A stretch of DNA of 64,000 nt from Puffinus mauretanicus. Lineage: Eukaryota > Chordata > Aves > Procellariiformes > Procellariidae. This document shows, piece by piece, positions 1-13,480 of the stretch. The stretch lies in assembly GCA_023333565.1 (NCBI GenBank), contig JAJKFH010003229.1, positions 3,694,001 through 3,758,000 on the forward strand, read 5' to 3'. The position numbers and the translations under genes were made by a program. The notes under the pieces are model-generated. The model was not told where the DNA came from, did not search any database, and saw only the letters and a program-made list of their open reading frames with translations. Within the stretch, counting starts at the first letter, position 1, and every line of letters starts with the position of its first letter.

Positions 1-894
1 ATAAGTTTTTCTGCACTGACTTAGCTATTACCGGCAGAGACAATGGCACTGCAGCACCCTCCGGCCACGAGTTCTGCTTTTCACCCTGTGGCTGATTACA
101 GGCTCGTAGACATTGCTGGAAAGTCTCCATTGACTCTGATGGTCTGTGGAGCAAACCTGCGCACAGCATAAATGCCTCACGGTAGGCTGCAGCTGCACAT
201 CAGACAATGTTCGGAGCAGAGATGAAATCCAGGCTCATGTCCTCAGTTCAGCGGCTCATTGCCACACGCGCTCACAGGGGAGAAAGGGTGTGTACGAAGT
301 CAAGCAGGGGGAGATTTACTGAATAGGAGGGCCCGACTGTCCCGTCCCATTAGCCACGTCTGCTACCACACATATGCTCTCAGCGGCGTGATGTGGTAGA
401 GGCCACGTAACTCCTGAGTGTCCCTGGCTCTCCACCCTCACAACAGCTGCATCCAGCCCTATACGCGTATAGAAATGCCCCCATGGAAGTCGTTTCAAGC
501 CCGTTACAGCTGTGACCTTGCAGAGATCAGCTCAGCAAGCTGGCAGAGCCGGCAGCGCTCTGAAGCTGCTTTTAATGCAGAAGGGGACATTGCAGAATTC
601 CTCTTCCCTTTCTAGTTGTGTCTTTCTTAAAGAAAGTTTTTGACATGGCTTTGGTCCAGCTGGCTCTCTGAGGAAAGGAGAGTCTTTCCACACATAAACC
701 TGTTCTGAATTTTATGATTTTTTTTTTTAAATTGACAAAGTTAAACATGTCAATTGTCAGTTGGTTTAATGAAAGAAGGGAGAGGAAAGAGAGAGTTTTA
801 GGCATGTGAAACCTCTTGTTCTTAAAAACAAAATGGAAACTTAAAACCAATCAGTGCTGCATATGGGCCCTAATGATCTCTGCAGGCAATAGGA

Positions 895-902
895 ATGCAA
901 AT
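895..902 (+). promoter_or_regulatory. POU octamer motif ATGCAAAT
   Basis: Perfect octamer within an AT-rich, low-repeat patch (about 850-990) that looks like a conserved non-coding element. Binding is not shown by sequence alone. Confidence 0.3.
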
Positions 903-2316
903 AACGAGGGTTATTTTAAGAACTCAATAAGTAATCAAGTTCCTATTTAGGCTGGGCTGATCACAAGCAAATAAATAGTTCCTTCAATTTCAGAGCACAC
1001 AGCCTTGGGAAGTCACAGTCCCGCAGTGGCTAGCCTTTAAAGTAGTTGCAGCCTCTCCGTGAGAGTTAATTCGAGGACAAAGGGAATAAAATAGGAAGCA
1101 CACCACTTTGTCGATGTGTGATGTGTGTCTTATCTGTTACAGAAAGCATTCTCCCACAGGGAGGAAGAAGGACTGATCTTCACCGGCACAGCAGGACTCT
1201 CTTTCTGCCGACGCTCTTACAAAGGGTCTGAAGTAGATAAAAACCTTTTCCAAAATCTGTCCAGATCGTCCCTGCCTGGTAATGTTTTCAGACACATTTA
1301 TGAGGGATGATCTAGCGCTATAGGTACAGATGGACTAGCAACAAAATGAATATGACTGTGACTGCAGTGCACCTATCTGGATTGGCAGCAAGGGAATTTT
1401 AGTGACAGAACAAGGAATTTAGTGGAATGTGGACATTTGAAACAGGAAAGGCCAGATTCAGCTCTGGTGTAAGCAGCACGGGTCTTAGCCAGCCAAGACT
1501 CCATCTGTTTTAAGGAATCCCCAAAATAAAGCCATGCCTTCCTCTGGTGTGCAGCTATGTATCCCCAACGCAATAGGAGCACGTGAGTCTCTGCCGGGTC
1601 TTGCCAGGCCCCAGGAGCACAGCCGCAAGGTCCCACATTGAGCTGGGTGGCTCTGCGCTAGCTCTCTAGGGACTGGGGAAGGAGTTGCGTTTCATCTGGC
1701 CCATCAGGGAAACTGGGCCCATAAAAGAGAACTGGAGACCAAATAGCACTTTGTGAGCTTGCCTCTACCACCACGGTGAAGCCAGTGGATTCCTGAGCTC
1801 GACGGAATTTAGATCTGACCTTGTTTTAGTCTCTCATCTGAGATAAGCCAGCTAATTCAATCTGCAAGTCTGACTAACTTGAGCCAGAGAATTTTGTACC
1901 CAGACAGGCAGTGTAATTACGTAATAATTCAATTGAATTTCTGTTGAAGATGTATTCCTAGAGGAAATACAATTGTTTAGACATGTAACAGGAATTCACG
2001 ATGAGCATAACATAGAAATTAGTTATGTTGAGTGATCTTCCTGGATGTTTTGTAGCTGTACACAGATGACAAAGACATCTAATCTAGTGACTGGGGACTT
2101 ATCTCAAGGTCTGCCCAAGGTGAGGACTGACATAAAGAATTTTCAAGTTTGATCATCTGCATGGAAAACAGGGAAAAATGAACAAAAATACACAATGAGC
2201 AGACTGAAAGGAATTTGTGGGAAAGCTAAATTACCATAACTTTTACTTTAATTTTGTTTTGCTGCTCTAAAAGTCAGATGTGAATGAGTTGATAGGTACT
2301 GGACAACCTTTTTTTT

Positions 2317-2344
2317 GTGTGTGTCTGTGTGTACGTGTATGTAT
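2317..2344. repeat. Imperfect (TG)n microsatellite
   Basis: TG dinucleotides interrupted by TC and AC, after a short poly-T run. Confidence 0.85.
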
Positions 2345-3589
2345 CTCTCTGCATGTACTAATGTACAAAATTTGCCCAGAACCTCCTGCTTCTCAGAATC
2401 AGCAACCCATTAGGTTCAGGGCTAAGTGCAATTTCTATTGAATAAAAGGATAATTACAGTTCATTCGTAGACTAGGCACTCTGTTCTCTTTCACTTTAGA
2501 GCATTGCCTTTTCTTTCTATTGAAGCAATGCAATATCATGTTTAAAAAAAATCAAAAAGTGCAGTGTAACTGTAAATGCCAGTAAGGAGAAGAAAAACAC
2601 TTTTCAGCCTAGAGCAATCTTCCTGTTCTTAAAGCTTCGTGGGTAAAATCTTGGACTTACAGAAGCCAAAGGCAGGACTCCCACTCTTTTTAGCAGGGCC
2701 AAGATTTCAATATGCTTTGTGTATTCTCAGTGTGTATAACTTGATCCCTTCGAAAGAGATTTATAGCAGGCAGGAGAAACTACAGCACTATAAAATGTTG
2801 GTGTGTACATACAAAGTGAATTAGTAGACACAAAAGATTTTGGCACTTAAAGTCGGGTTTGAAAATGTAGCCCTTTATCAGCTTGAGCAAATGCATGTAG
2901 TAAATCCTGATAATTCCCGTAGAACTGCTTGCACATTTTTGAGAATGTGGTTTCTGTGTATTATACTCTTTGCTTGCTTAAAGCCGGAGTCTGCAATCAG
3001 CGGCAGTTCTGTCTGAGTAAGGACTTAAGACCGCATCCCTGTAATGCATTACAGAACATTCTGTTCCCGATGTATTATCTCCACAAACAGTAAGTATAGA
3101 TGTTAAATCTGGAAAGTTTCTGTAGGGAATTCAATTGATTTTCCATACACAAAAATACTACCTATACATTGAAACGCATGAGCTCTCGTTTGCAGAGAAT
3201 CACACACCTGGGTACAATGCAGAGTTTTAAAATACTATGCCATGAATTTTGCATGAAGAGGAAATGTGATCGAAGAATTCTAAAAAAGTCAAACTGTGAC
3301 TTTTTAAACAAACAGCCCAGCATTAAATGAATACATCTGAGATTTCTCCTGGTAAAAAAGACAGAAATCATGTTGACTGTGCTACATAGATGGACTCAAA
3401 ATTAATCTTGAAAAAGATCTTTAAGCAACCTAAATTCCCCGGCAGTTATGAAACTCGAAGTTGACTATTGATCTGGAATGAAAACTCATTTTTAAATTTC
3501 AGGGTTTCCTGTGAAATGGAAAGGCCAGTTGACTGGCAGGTTAGTGTAAAATTGGCTCTGGCTTTGCTTTCGTTGCAGGTCAGACACAG

Positions 3590-5260
3590 GCCACCTTTGA
3601 CTGTGGCACAGGCACAGCGGTGATCTGCTCCCGGCCTTTCGCCCATGAGTTCAATGCCTGGAAAACAGCGACAGCTTCAGCGGAGGCATTTCCAAGAATT
3701 GTCACATTCTGCTTGACCCTCCAGCTGTTTTCTGCCTGCTCAGCGACGCCAGCCATGCATGGCGTGGTGCTGCAGCAGCCTGCCTGCCGCTGTGCCCCTG
3801 CGGGTGGCCGGGAAGGGGCTTCCCCGGGGAGCGGGAGCCCGACATGGGGGGTTGTTCTGGACCAGGCTCCAGAGCCCTGCCAGGGGAGACGCAAATGCTT
3901 CATTAAACAAAAAAATAAATTGATTAAGAATCCAGCTAGCAGAAGCCAACATTTTCATTTCAAACCCAATTACGTAGACCCAAGGAAGCTACGTAATTGC
4001 CGGTTGCTGTTATTAGGTCTTTTGGGGGCACGATGCAGTGTGTAACGATGCCTCCAGCTCACTGGGCACGCACCTTTGAAGTGACTGTGCGAGTTGTGTG
4101 CCCCTGCCTGGGTCGAAATGAGCTCATCACGACCCTGTGGGGGCCGGGCAGCTGCACAACTCCAGGTGCCATGGAGCTGCCTCTCCAGCCACGCTGGCTG
4201 GCGGTACCTTGACTCCAGCTCAGGGAGGTAGAAAATCTGCAGGGAGGCAGCACACAACCAACCCACCCAGCAAGGCACCATCTTTCGATGGCCTTGCCCC
4301 TGCGCTGCCTCTCCCTGCGCCTGCCCCCAAGACTGTGGGGCTGAGTGCCATGGGGAAAGAAAGGGGCAGGCCCATGAGCCTGGTCCCACGCCCTGAATGT
4401 AGCTGGCGGGTGACCTCCGCTGTGACAGGCAATGGCAGACTGGGCCCAGTGGCTTTGCTGGCCCCGCATCTTTCGCCCCATGGGGTGCTCAGGAGAAGGC
4501 TGGTCAGGCGCCCATGCCATCCCCAGCCCCAGGTGCCAGGGGGTTACCCCAGCAGTGAGGAGGGCCGAGGGGAGGGAATGCCCAGGGGGGCTTTCCCCGC
4601 TCCTCCCCACACAGTGGGCACTGCTCGCCCACCGTGGGCTCAGAGCTGCCTGGGGTGGCAGTGGGGCCACGGGCATCCCACACGGGGCTGGTAAGCTGGT
4701 TTGGCTCTGGGGCTGCGTGGGGCGGAAAGCCCCTGTGGAAGGTTGCCCGCCCTAGGGGCGAAGCTGGGTTTTCCTGCAGATGAGGACAAAACAAGTCACG
4801 TTGGTTTCAAGGCAGCACGTTCGGCTCGGATGGAGCCAGCAGCGGTGGGAGGCTGGTGGGGAGGGAGCCGGGCTCAGGTGCTACAGCGCAGCAGTGGAGG
4901 CCTCTTCAGGCCATCCCAGCCGCCATAACAGGGGAGGGCTGCAGCAGCAGCTGTGGCAGGGGTGGCAGCACAAAGGACCAAATCCCCACAAAGATACCCT
5001 CTCCACAAAGGCACCCCAGTGGAGAAACCACTGACTGCAGATGATGTCTGATCGCCCACAAAACAGCAAGCGGGGCAACCAACTGTGCAGACACCCAGGC
5101 TTCCCACCCCAGCCTGGCGTGCCACTGGCCCCAGTGCCCAGGGCCCGTCGGGTGTCCTCGCCTCTGCTGGGGAGCACCTTCCCTGCCACGAACCCCAGGG
5201 CATGGCCCAAGCGCAATAGCTTGATGGTGCTTGAGGCTTACCCCCCTCCCACCCCAAATT
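3590..5260. other. GC-rich, CpG-poor segment
   Basis: Clear local rise in GC with C- and G-rich runs on both strands. CpG is well below expectation by eye, so it is not a CpG island. Overlapping ORFs of 60-205 codons occur in all frames here, as expected when stop codons are rare; none has a recognisable domain. Confidence 0.6.
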
Positions 5261-8200
5261 TCACTAAAACTGGGTTTTATGAGTTGCTGTGCTGCGGTAC
5301 TTTGTAAAGCGCAAATTGGAAGTGCAGAGAGCGGTGAATTTGTAGGCAAACAGAGCAGCCATTATGTGCTTAACAGTGTTCAGGCCCTGAACATTAGGGT
5401 CTGTTTTATGGAGGGAATAAATACAGGTCAGAGGGGTGAGGTTATCCTGTCCTCACTGAAAAAACTCCACAACTTCTTTAAATACTGTCTAGTCAGTGAC
5501 CAGAGAGACCTCACCAGAGACTCTTCCTACTTTTTCAGCCAGATTACTTTTCAAAGGTAAAATATTCGGGTTGATAATAAAGGTATTAATCTGAAGTGCT
5601 GCCTATGCATTTACCTAAATGCCCATAAACTGTCAAGCTGTAAAAGCAAAATGTTTTATTTAATTCCAAAATAGACTTGCATAACCTTAACTCTCCAGCT
5701 TGGTGAAAGGAAAACATCATGCGTATAAAATACACTATCAAAGATCCAAAGGCACTACAGTTTCAGCCTCAGGCTTTTCCACAACTGTTGTGCTTGGGGC
5801 TACAATTAAACTTTTCAACTTTGAAAAGAAATATTTTTAAAATGAGAATAATCCTCTGAATTATTCTGACACAAGCTAGTATGTTTACTTTGCATAAATC
5901 AATAAGGAACATTTCTATACCCGCTGAAGAACCTTAAACACGATTCAAGGTGCTGCAAGAAATTTACCACCTACAAGGCAGCCGGGGAGTGTTTCAGTGA
6001 CAGGCAGAGGTAGATGATGGAGTTAGTCAGGGGAAAGATTTATTTTCTTCTGCTTGTAGGAAATGGATTTCCTAAGATCTTAGAGCTATTGAAACACAGT
6101 TCCTAACACTTTAACAATCTAGGTCATACATTATGTACATGATACTCCCTTGCATATTTTACAAAGGATTAAAATGATTAGTAGATATTATAAGAAGTTG
6201 CTGACATGAACAGTATGTGCTACAGATGGTTATAAATGCATCAGTAGGAGCTCGATTCTAAAGATCTCATTGACCAATGGTGTCTGTCTTCCTTTTTCCC
6301 TAAGCACAGTGAAATACTTTGAGAGTTGAGGAAGGTTTTCAGTCTAGTCTAACACTTAGGCATTGAATAATCGACCATTAAATGAGCCAGAGAAAAGCTA
6401 TCAGGGCAAGTACATAGACTTTTAATACATGAAAGTAGTGTGACAGGAGAACTATCCCAACACCCACCACACTCATGTTTCTGGGATGGGGCAGAAGGGC
6501 AGCTGTACATCCATACGTACAGGCCCTCCGCTAGCTCACCTTGCCAGGAGTGGCTGTTCACAGGTGTTTAGGGAAGGCATACACAGAACAGGGTTGGTAA
6601 AATATGCTCCTTCCCCAGCAAACCCTCTATACTTCCAGGGACCAGAGGGTTAGAGACAATAAGAGGTATTTTAAATCACAAATCTAGTGTCAAGGGTCTT
6701 TCTTTAAAGTTTGCTCTAACTACTTGCTTCCCAGATAAATCCTTCCATACTTTAATTCCCAGGATACTTTACTAATTTTCGTTTGTTGAACTATTTCAGT
6801 TCAATCTGAGTTTAGAGCAACAATTTCTCTTTTGCACTCAACTCCCCACTTCTTGCCCTGCCCCACGATCAGAAGCAAACTGAGATATTGAGTACACAGG
6901 GTGCTTTTTGGCTAGTTTTGATTTCTTGTTCACACAAAAATGAATGACAAACCTGTGCTCTGAGGGGCCTGAGCCACCCTGGGTTATGTGTGCCCCTTCG
7001 CCTCAGTGCAAGCATGACTGCCTGCACAAGCGGGACATTTGCCCCCACGTGACTGATCAATTCATATACCAAGAAAGGCTGACTGCAAAAACAGTTTAAA
7101 CCATTTGGCCTTTTCGAAGTGGTACTTCTTTCTGCTCTTGCCAAGCAAGAGAAGAATTATGTTCCCCTTTATATGACAATTTTTAAAGAAGTTGGTTCAA
7201 AGCAAACAGTAAAATGAGCTTAGAGGAATTCCCGACTATCACAGAGTGATGTATGTAGCCTTCTGAAGTATTTGCAGTTTGTTGGAATTAACAAATTGCC
7301 TAAAGAATCAAACCATCCACCAGACAAATAATTTCTGGTTGACACGATATCATGGTTTCCTTGGGCTCCATCTGCCCTTCACTGGTTTGTCTTATACTCA
7401 TCTTGCAAATTCTCTGGAGCAAGGAGCATCTTCTTACCCTTTGTTTGCAGTGTCCCCAGCACAAATAGGTCCCAGCTAAGGCTGATGGGTGTTTTCATCA
7501 CAGAAATAATTGCAAATATCAGATTTACATTGGAGCCTCCATAGTCCTTCTTGAGGTTACACAGCTCTGTTTCCCTTCACTCTGCAGCCTGGTTTGCAAA
7601 CCACACTTATTCTGGGGAGTTTCTGACAGAAACTTGGCTTTTAGTGAGGACGTAAGCCCATGAATTGTTGCTATTACACTGTATTGAAATGCCTTCATGA
7701 ACAGGGGTGGACTGAGGTCCACACATACATATTTTGCTGTAGGTGTTTTTTAAAGCCCACTTCCCTGGAAGATGTGTTGCCTGTCTTACTCCTCTCCAGG
7801 CCTTAATTTCATGCACTTTTGAGCCAAACTGTTTCTCTGAGGTGACACAGTTCCTCTCCCAGAGTCTGCAGTGAGCTGCCAGCCACATGGTTCGTGCCCT
7901 CGGGGAGGAAGTGTGACCCCATGCAGAATGAACCAGGCTTCCTACCCTGGGCCTTGACTTACTGGAAGTGCAAACACTGTACTTTGCATTATTCATGAGA
8001 AACAGGCCTTTCCTCAAGATCCCTTCTGCCACCATCAGTGACCAACTGCATATGCTACTATTCTTGCTGGGATTATTACTAATGTGCATTACAATAAGAA
8101 AGCTGCTCCCTCTTCCTAATGAACAGAGAGGATTTAAACTTCTAGAGAAAACAGGTGATTCATATCTCTTACTGGGAGGGAAGACTGACATATGCTGAGC

Positions 8201-8777
8201 ATATTGTAGCCTCTCTTGTGAAGTTATAAAGCTTCCTCTGTAGGCAAGGATCACTAAGAAGAAAATGCCTTCCTTTGCTCTCCCTTCCCCCCCAAATGGA
8301 AACCATTTGATCCTTCCCTACGCTTATAAACAAAGCTGCCTGTGTGCAATTGAGAAGAGCTGTTCAAAGATGTGAGATGTACAACTGAAGTCAACCACAG
8401 AAAGAATGGCTGAGGCTTGGCTAAATTTAATTAAAGTCATTCCCTTACTTAGGCTGGGAACCCAGACAATCTAAAAATACTTTGGCTCTTTTTTCTGACT
8501 CTGATTTTAGGCATGTGCTCTGTGTTTATTTCTTTTTGGTGACAGAAAACGTTACCTAAGAAGTTGTTGGCTTTATTTTAACATGGGCTTTTCACAAATC
8601 TGTTTCTGAAAGCTGGGGCATAGATTTTACAACAGCTGAGGAATAGCACATCCTGTGTATTGGTAAGGTATGTTATAATCTATAGCCATTTGTCTGTTGA
8701 AAAAATGCAGGTGCCTGGTTTATGGCAGGATTTTTTTAGACTGCAGGCTAGCTAAAGAGCTGAAGCAAAATTCTTAC

Positions 8778-9041
8778 CCTTATTTTTTCCAGCTTGTCAC
8801 ACAATTCTAATGCCATCAGCTCAGCTTCTGCAAAATGGTCCCGAAAGTGCTCACACCCAAATTTTCTCTTTGAGCAGAAGGACTGGATTAATAAAAAGAA
8901 TGCTGCTTTACACCATACTGACGTCTGTGGATGTGCAACACTGCCATCTCTGAGGGATGCTCTGATCTGATCTTTCTGGCTAACTTTGAAATAAGTCAAG
9001 AGGAATTCTCCAGCTTCCTCTGGATGACTTTGTTTCGAGGC
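8778..9041 (-). CDS. Orphan open exon (88 codons, phase 0-0), gene unknown
   Basis: On the minus strand an acceptor (pyrimidine-rich tract, then TTTTTATGATCCAG) is followed by exactly 88 open codons and a strong donor, AGG|GTAAGA. The peptide has a protein-like, helix-prone, charged composition: it starts ASKQSHPEEAGEFLL, has a hydrophobic core VWCKAAFFLLIQSFC and ends LELCDKLEKIR. I do not recognise the family. The frame also runs through an ATG three codons upstream of the splice site, so it could be a first exon. No partner exon could be joined with confidence on either side. It could be an exon of a gene between HUNK and MIS18A not known to me, a decayed exon, or chance. Orientation is opposite to that of human HUNK. 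Confidence 0.4.
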
Positions 9042-9501
9042 CTGGATCATAAAAATATATCAAAGATCAAGGAATCCAAAGAATGCAAGATGAAAAGTTT
9101 TCAGTAAATTGATTGATTGTCATTATTAGAAACACAGAAGCAGAAAGCAACTTTTTATAAGTTTTTATTACTCCTTTCGGTTTTATTAACTACTGAGAAA
9201 GAAAGAAATGACCTGCCAGTCACACTGGCATATAAAAACAAAATAATTAAAAATGTATTTTTTCCCAAACATGGTCATGAAAATGCTGTCTTTTTAACCA
9301 AAACTCCAAATGTCAACCAAAATGGTGAGTCACTTTCAAGTTTTTATAAGCTTTATAGCTGATTGGAAACAAGATTGTATTTTCAACCTTTTCAGCTGAA
9401 ATTGTTGATTGAAATTAATTTTTTAGACCTAAACAGCAAATTTTGCGTATTATATGAACAACAGCTCATTTTTTTGTGCATATAAAAGTAAGCATCTCAC
9501 G

Positions 9502-9565
9502 GTATGGCTGTAATAATACCTACATCACAATCCAAGATGTTATGAAAGATGAATGCAATTAAAAT
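9502..9565 (+). mobile_element. MIR-like SINE remnant
   Basis: The text TGTAATAATACCTACATCAC followed by a diverged GTTATGAAAGATGAATGCAATT parallels the MIR 3' region (GATAATAATAGTACCTACCTC, then GTTGTGAGGATTAAATGAG). Short and old; could be coincidental. Confidence 0.4.
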
Positions 9566-11464
9566 AAAATTTAAAAAAAATTAACTAGTGAATGGACAAC
9601 AGTGTGACAAGAATAGGAGATAGCACGACTCATTCTTTTCTCTCATAGCCTTAAATTGAGGTGCTCGTTCTCACTCTTGCAAAACATTGATCTTCAGGGG
9701 ATTTTCACAGCGCACTTAATATACTGCCACATCATTTTCCTAAAGCACCTTCAGTGTTTCTCTAAGGGAATGGGGGCTCTCCTATGGGTGCTCTGCCTTT
9801 TGGGAGTGAGCTCTAGGAAAGCAGCTTTCTCACTCCAGCTGCTGTGGTCACCCTGGACACCCAACACTCCTCTCTTCTGACCTTTCGGATCCATTTCCCA
9901 AGCCCAGACACTACTGCACTAATAAAGGAGCTCCTCCAAAACAGTTCCCTTCAGAGTTAGCTCTGCAGTCCTGGCATCTGCCTCCCGCTTCCCTTCTCCC
10001 GCCGCCTTCTCCCTGGCTGTTTTCTCAGCCTCTTCCGGGCCCACCAGCAGCTGGGGAAGAAACTGCTGCTCTGACAGATGTGTTTGTCTCCGTTTGGAGA
10101 GTCTGCAAAGCTACCCGGGTGTGGGAGAGCCCGACTGAATATATGCACCCAGGTACTTATGGTACACCTGCACAGAGAGCTGCTGCATCACCAATGTGCT
10201 TCGAAGCTTGAAGAGACAGCGACTACCTGCAAAGTAGTGTCACATCCTTCCCAGGGATGAGTGGGGAGACACAGCGGCTCAGGTCTGATTTTCTGGGCTG
10301 CCCAGGAGGGCACCAGCAGGATGACCCTGGAGGCTCTGGGTGAAAGCTGCTCCCTATGGGGACAACGGCAGGGAACGCCAGGACGACAGGCTGCTCACCT
10401 AGTCATAGCTCCTTAGCCGCACCGGCAGCCCCAGCCTTGCAGGGACTGCGTGGTACACCCCCGTGCTTGGCTCCCGCAGCACCTCCCGCAAGTCAGAGGT
10501 TTCACCACATCTCCTTGCCCCACAGAGCAGCCGGGAGGTCACAGCCCTTCCAAAACAAGAGCTGCACCAATACTGCTGTACAGCTATTGCACGTCCAGCT
10601 GAGCTACCTGCAGCCAAGCTCCTCTGGGTGCTGGAGAAGCCCATCTGTGGCAGCAAGGGGCCGCAAAGGAGCTAAAAAACAGATGAGCCTCAGCTGGGCT
10701 AAGCTTCACATCTGGGGGTCTGCCAGAGGAGGGATATGCTGGGGGTGTTAGGTACAGTGCCAGCTCTGCCCCGTGTGGCCCCGCAGCCTGCCCTGTCCAC
10801 AGGCCGTGCCCACCCTCCCGCACACTGCAGCCACATGTCCCTGGAGCAGCCAGGGTCTCGCAGGGGGGAAGAGCGGGTCACTTGTCCCTCTCCCATTGCC
10901 ACCCGTGGGTATTGTGCTTGGAAAGCTCCTTCTCCCACCAGCGTGGGCCTCCCACACGCTCAGCTCATTAAACTCCCTCTCCACCCCTCCACCCTCCCAT
11001 CGCCTTCAACTGCTGCGGCCGCATGCTTCGGGGAGGCATCACAGCTTTCCCAGGTGATGCAAGCGATGGTGAAATAAATGCAATAAAAACTTGATTAAAA
11101 AGCGCTACCTTCTGTCGAAGCAGGCCCTGAGCTCTGAATGGAGGCCAGACTGCAGAGACATTTAAAGGAGAAAAGAAAACCACTAGATTTTACTTTTTCT
11201 GCCACAAAAATATATGAATAACCACACTTATACTAAGCATATAAGCACACATGTGGAAAGACTTGCAGTAAAGTATGATTAAGATCCTCAGCATTGCCAA
11301 AGCAGAGCAATGGCAAGCAGATGTTTCGCAGGGCCATTTGGTACTCCAGTATCATGGCAGGAGGGAGCTGCATGGTCACTGAGACTCTTAAAAGGCCCTT
11401 TGTGGCTCGATCCTATATCCCTGGGAGTTTTCTCCCATTCACAGTGCCCTTGAATATATAGGAG

Positions 11465-11512
11465 ATCATGAAATGCAGAGAGATAATGTGACTTGCCCGA
11501 TCCTGCACATTA
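11465..11512 (-). mobile_element. MIR-like SINE remnant
   Basis: GAGAGATAATGTGACTTGCC resembles the reverse complement of the MIR core (GAGGTTAAGTGACTTGCCCA). Only about 50 bp can be matched. Confidence 0.35.
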
Positions 11513-13339
11513 GGTCAATATTATAGTCCAGAAACAGCCCCAGGCATAGCTTCTGGCGTGGGCAGTCTCTGCATGAACTGAAATAAATTACTTACTTAAA
11601 GTGACAGCTTGACAAAAGGGTCAGGGAAAATATGTTAAATTAGTTTCCATAGTACAGGCTGCTCAAGTACTGAAAGCTGAGAAATCGGAACCAAATACAC
11701 CAAAACCAGCTGCTGTCAAAAAAAAAAAAATAATAGAGTGCAGGTAAGAGGAATAGGCATGTTGCTCAGGGTCTCTTTTCTTGGCGTTTGAGCTGAAATT
11801 TGAGTGATTGCACACCAGACGAGGCACAGAAATTCACCCCAGTCTGTCAAGTCATATCGTTTGCTCCCAGCCCATGCTTTCCTTCAAGGTCCCTGCCCAG
11901 TGCTATCGGGGAGCTCCACCTTCCAGATTGCATGAGCTACCCCAAGCGACGAGCCATGGACCAGCTGCACACGGACATGTCGGGAATGCCACGCCGCAGC
12001 ATGCCGTGCCCCGCAAGCTTCCCTGCAAAGCTCTCACCGTCCTTGCAGCCTGGAAGGGCAGCCTGTCACCTGCAATGCAGCTCCCAGGTCACTGCAGGGT
12101 CAGAGCAAAACCCTCTGATGCCTGGGAGACAGAGGGCCCAGGTGTACGGACCCTCTATCTTTCTTTCCCACATATTTTTTAGACTTAACCATGGGGAGAA
12201 AAAGCAAACACTACATCCTTAAAACAATAAAATTTTGCACCTCCAGGGGCAGAAACTGTCTTTCCAACAGACATGTAATCTCATCCCAGCCAGATGTTGT
12301 GAGTCGAAAATATTTCCCTTTTGGGTGTTCTTTTTCACTCTCTCTTTCTTTGTGGCACAGTAAAAAAAAATGACCGCAATAACTTTCTGCCTCTGCTTTT
12401 GCTGGTCCCTGGTAAAGGGTGTGCAGCTGGCTGAGATTCTGACTAGTTAATCACAGCAAGTGAGGCTTTAACCTTTAGATATCTGAGAAGGGGCCACCCG
12501 TAGCAGATACAAGGCTTGAATTTATAGTCACGTTACAATAGAGAGCTTATGGCACTTTTTCCCACCATTTTTGTGTGTTACTGCCATGTTGAAACCATGC
12601 TATACAAAAGCTGTCAAAAGACTTGTAGAAAATGGACAGGAAAAGGAAAACCAATTGATTTTTAAAGTATAAATAACTTAAGAAAACAAATCAAAAGATT
12701 CCAATAATAGCTGAAACCTTGGGTCAAAGGAACTTTAAAACATTGAGATAAACGTCAAGTACTCTCCCCAAAAAGTTAGAACACATAGAGCAAGTGACTA
12801 TTTTTTTCCAAGCAATAAAATTACAGAAAAATGTAGTTCTAGGTTGACCAAAGCTATTCACAACTTCAGGTCAAACTATCATACATTGTTTCAGTTAATA
12901 AAAAAGGGGGAAAAAAGCATTCAGAGATTTTAAAATGTTTCAGCTTCTATTTTCGCAATGGCATTTTCAGCTTCTCATTTCACAATGACATTTTCATTTC
13001 AAATTGACCTTAAAAAAGGTTTTCAAAAAAGTGATGAAACATTTGGATCATCCTCAGGCAATTCCCTCCTTCGTCCTCCCTTTCTTTACTGCTAGGGATC
13101 CAAATCATACCCCCAAACCATAATTCCTTTAGCTGCATGGTTTTTAAAGGAGAAAGAAATCTTCCCAGAATTGGAAATCTTTTGCATACCAGCCACCTCA
13201 TTTTTTTTTCCTGAGTTACAGAAGTGACCAATATAGTAACAGATCCCTTTGGACTAAGGACATATCTAGTAAGTGCCAAACTCATTAACTCCAGAATACT
13301 TGCAGCAAATGCCAAGGATGCCCTCATTAATATTCCACA

Positions 13340-13480
13340 AAGGTTTTATGATCAACAGTAGCATGCATAATAGTATTTAATGACAGCAGGGCTTATTATC
13401 AGAATGATTTGGCCTCATCTGGCCTCTTTTGGCAAATTAATGTGCATAATAAGGTATGTTAATGTTAGGCTCTTTGGCAG
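13340..13480. promoter_or_regulatory. Candidate conserved non-coding element (homeodomain-rich)
   Basis: AT-rich, non-repetitive patch with several homeodomain/POU-type words (TTAATGTGCATAATAAGG, GCATGCATAATAG, ATTTAATGAC). No ORF explains it. Candidate only. Confidence 0.25.

Larger units (their letters stand above)
1..8777. other. Intergenic, no gene recognised
   Basis: Mostly AT-rich. Contains an octamer-motif patch near 850-990, a TG tract at 2,317-2,344 and a GC-rich, CpG-poor block at about 3,590-5,260 in which many overlapping ORFs are composition artefacts. A 215-codon minus-strand ORF at 7,607-8,254 has no family resemblance. Confidence 0.7.

Noticed and set aside
4059..4694. Overlapping 185- and 205-codon ORFs on opposite strands
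   Set aside because: Both fall in the CpG-poor GC-rich segment. Low-complexity Pro/Gly/Ala/Arg sequence and mutual overlap indicate chance.
7607..8254. 215-codon minus-strand ORF next to the orphan exon
   Set aside because: I tested whether it could join the orphan exon. A possible exon ending at a GTAAGA near 7,786 starts in the wrong phase, and no family resemblance was seen.
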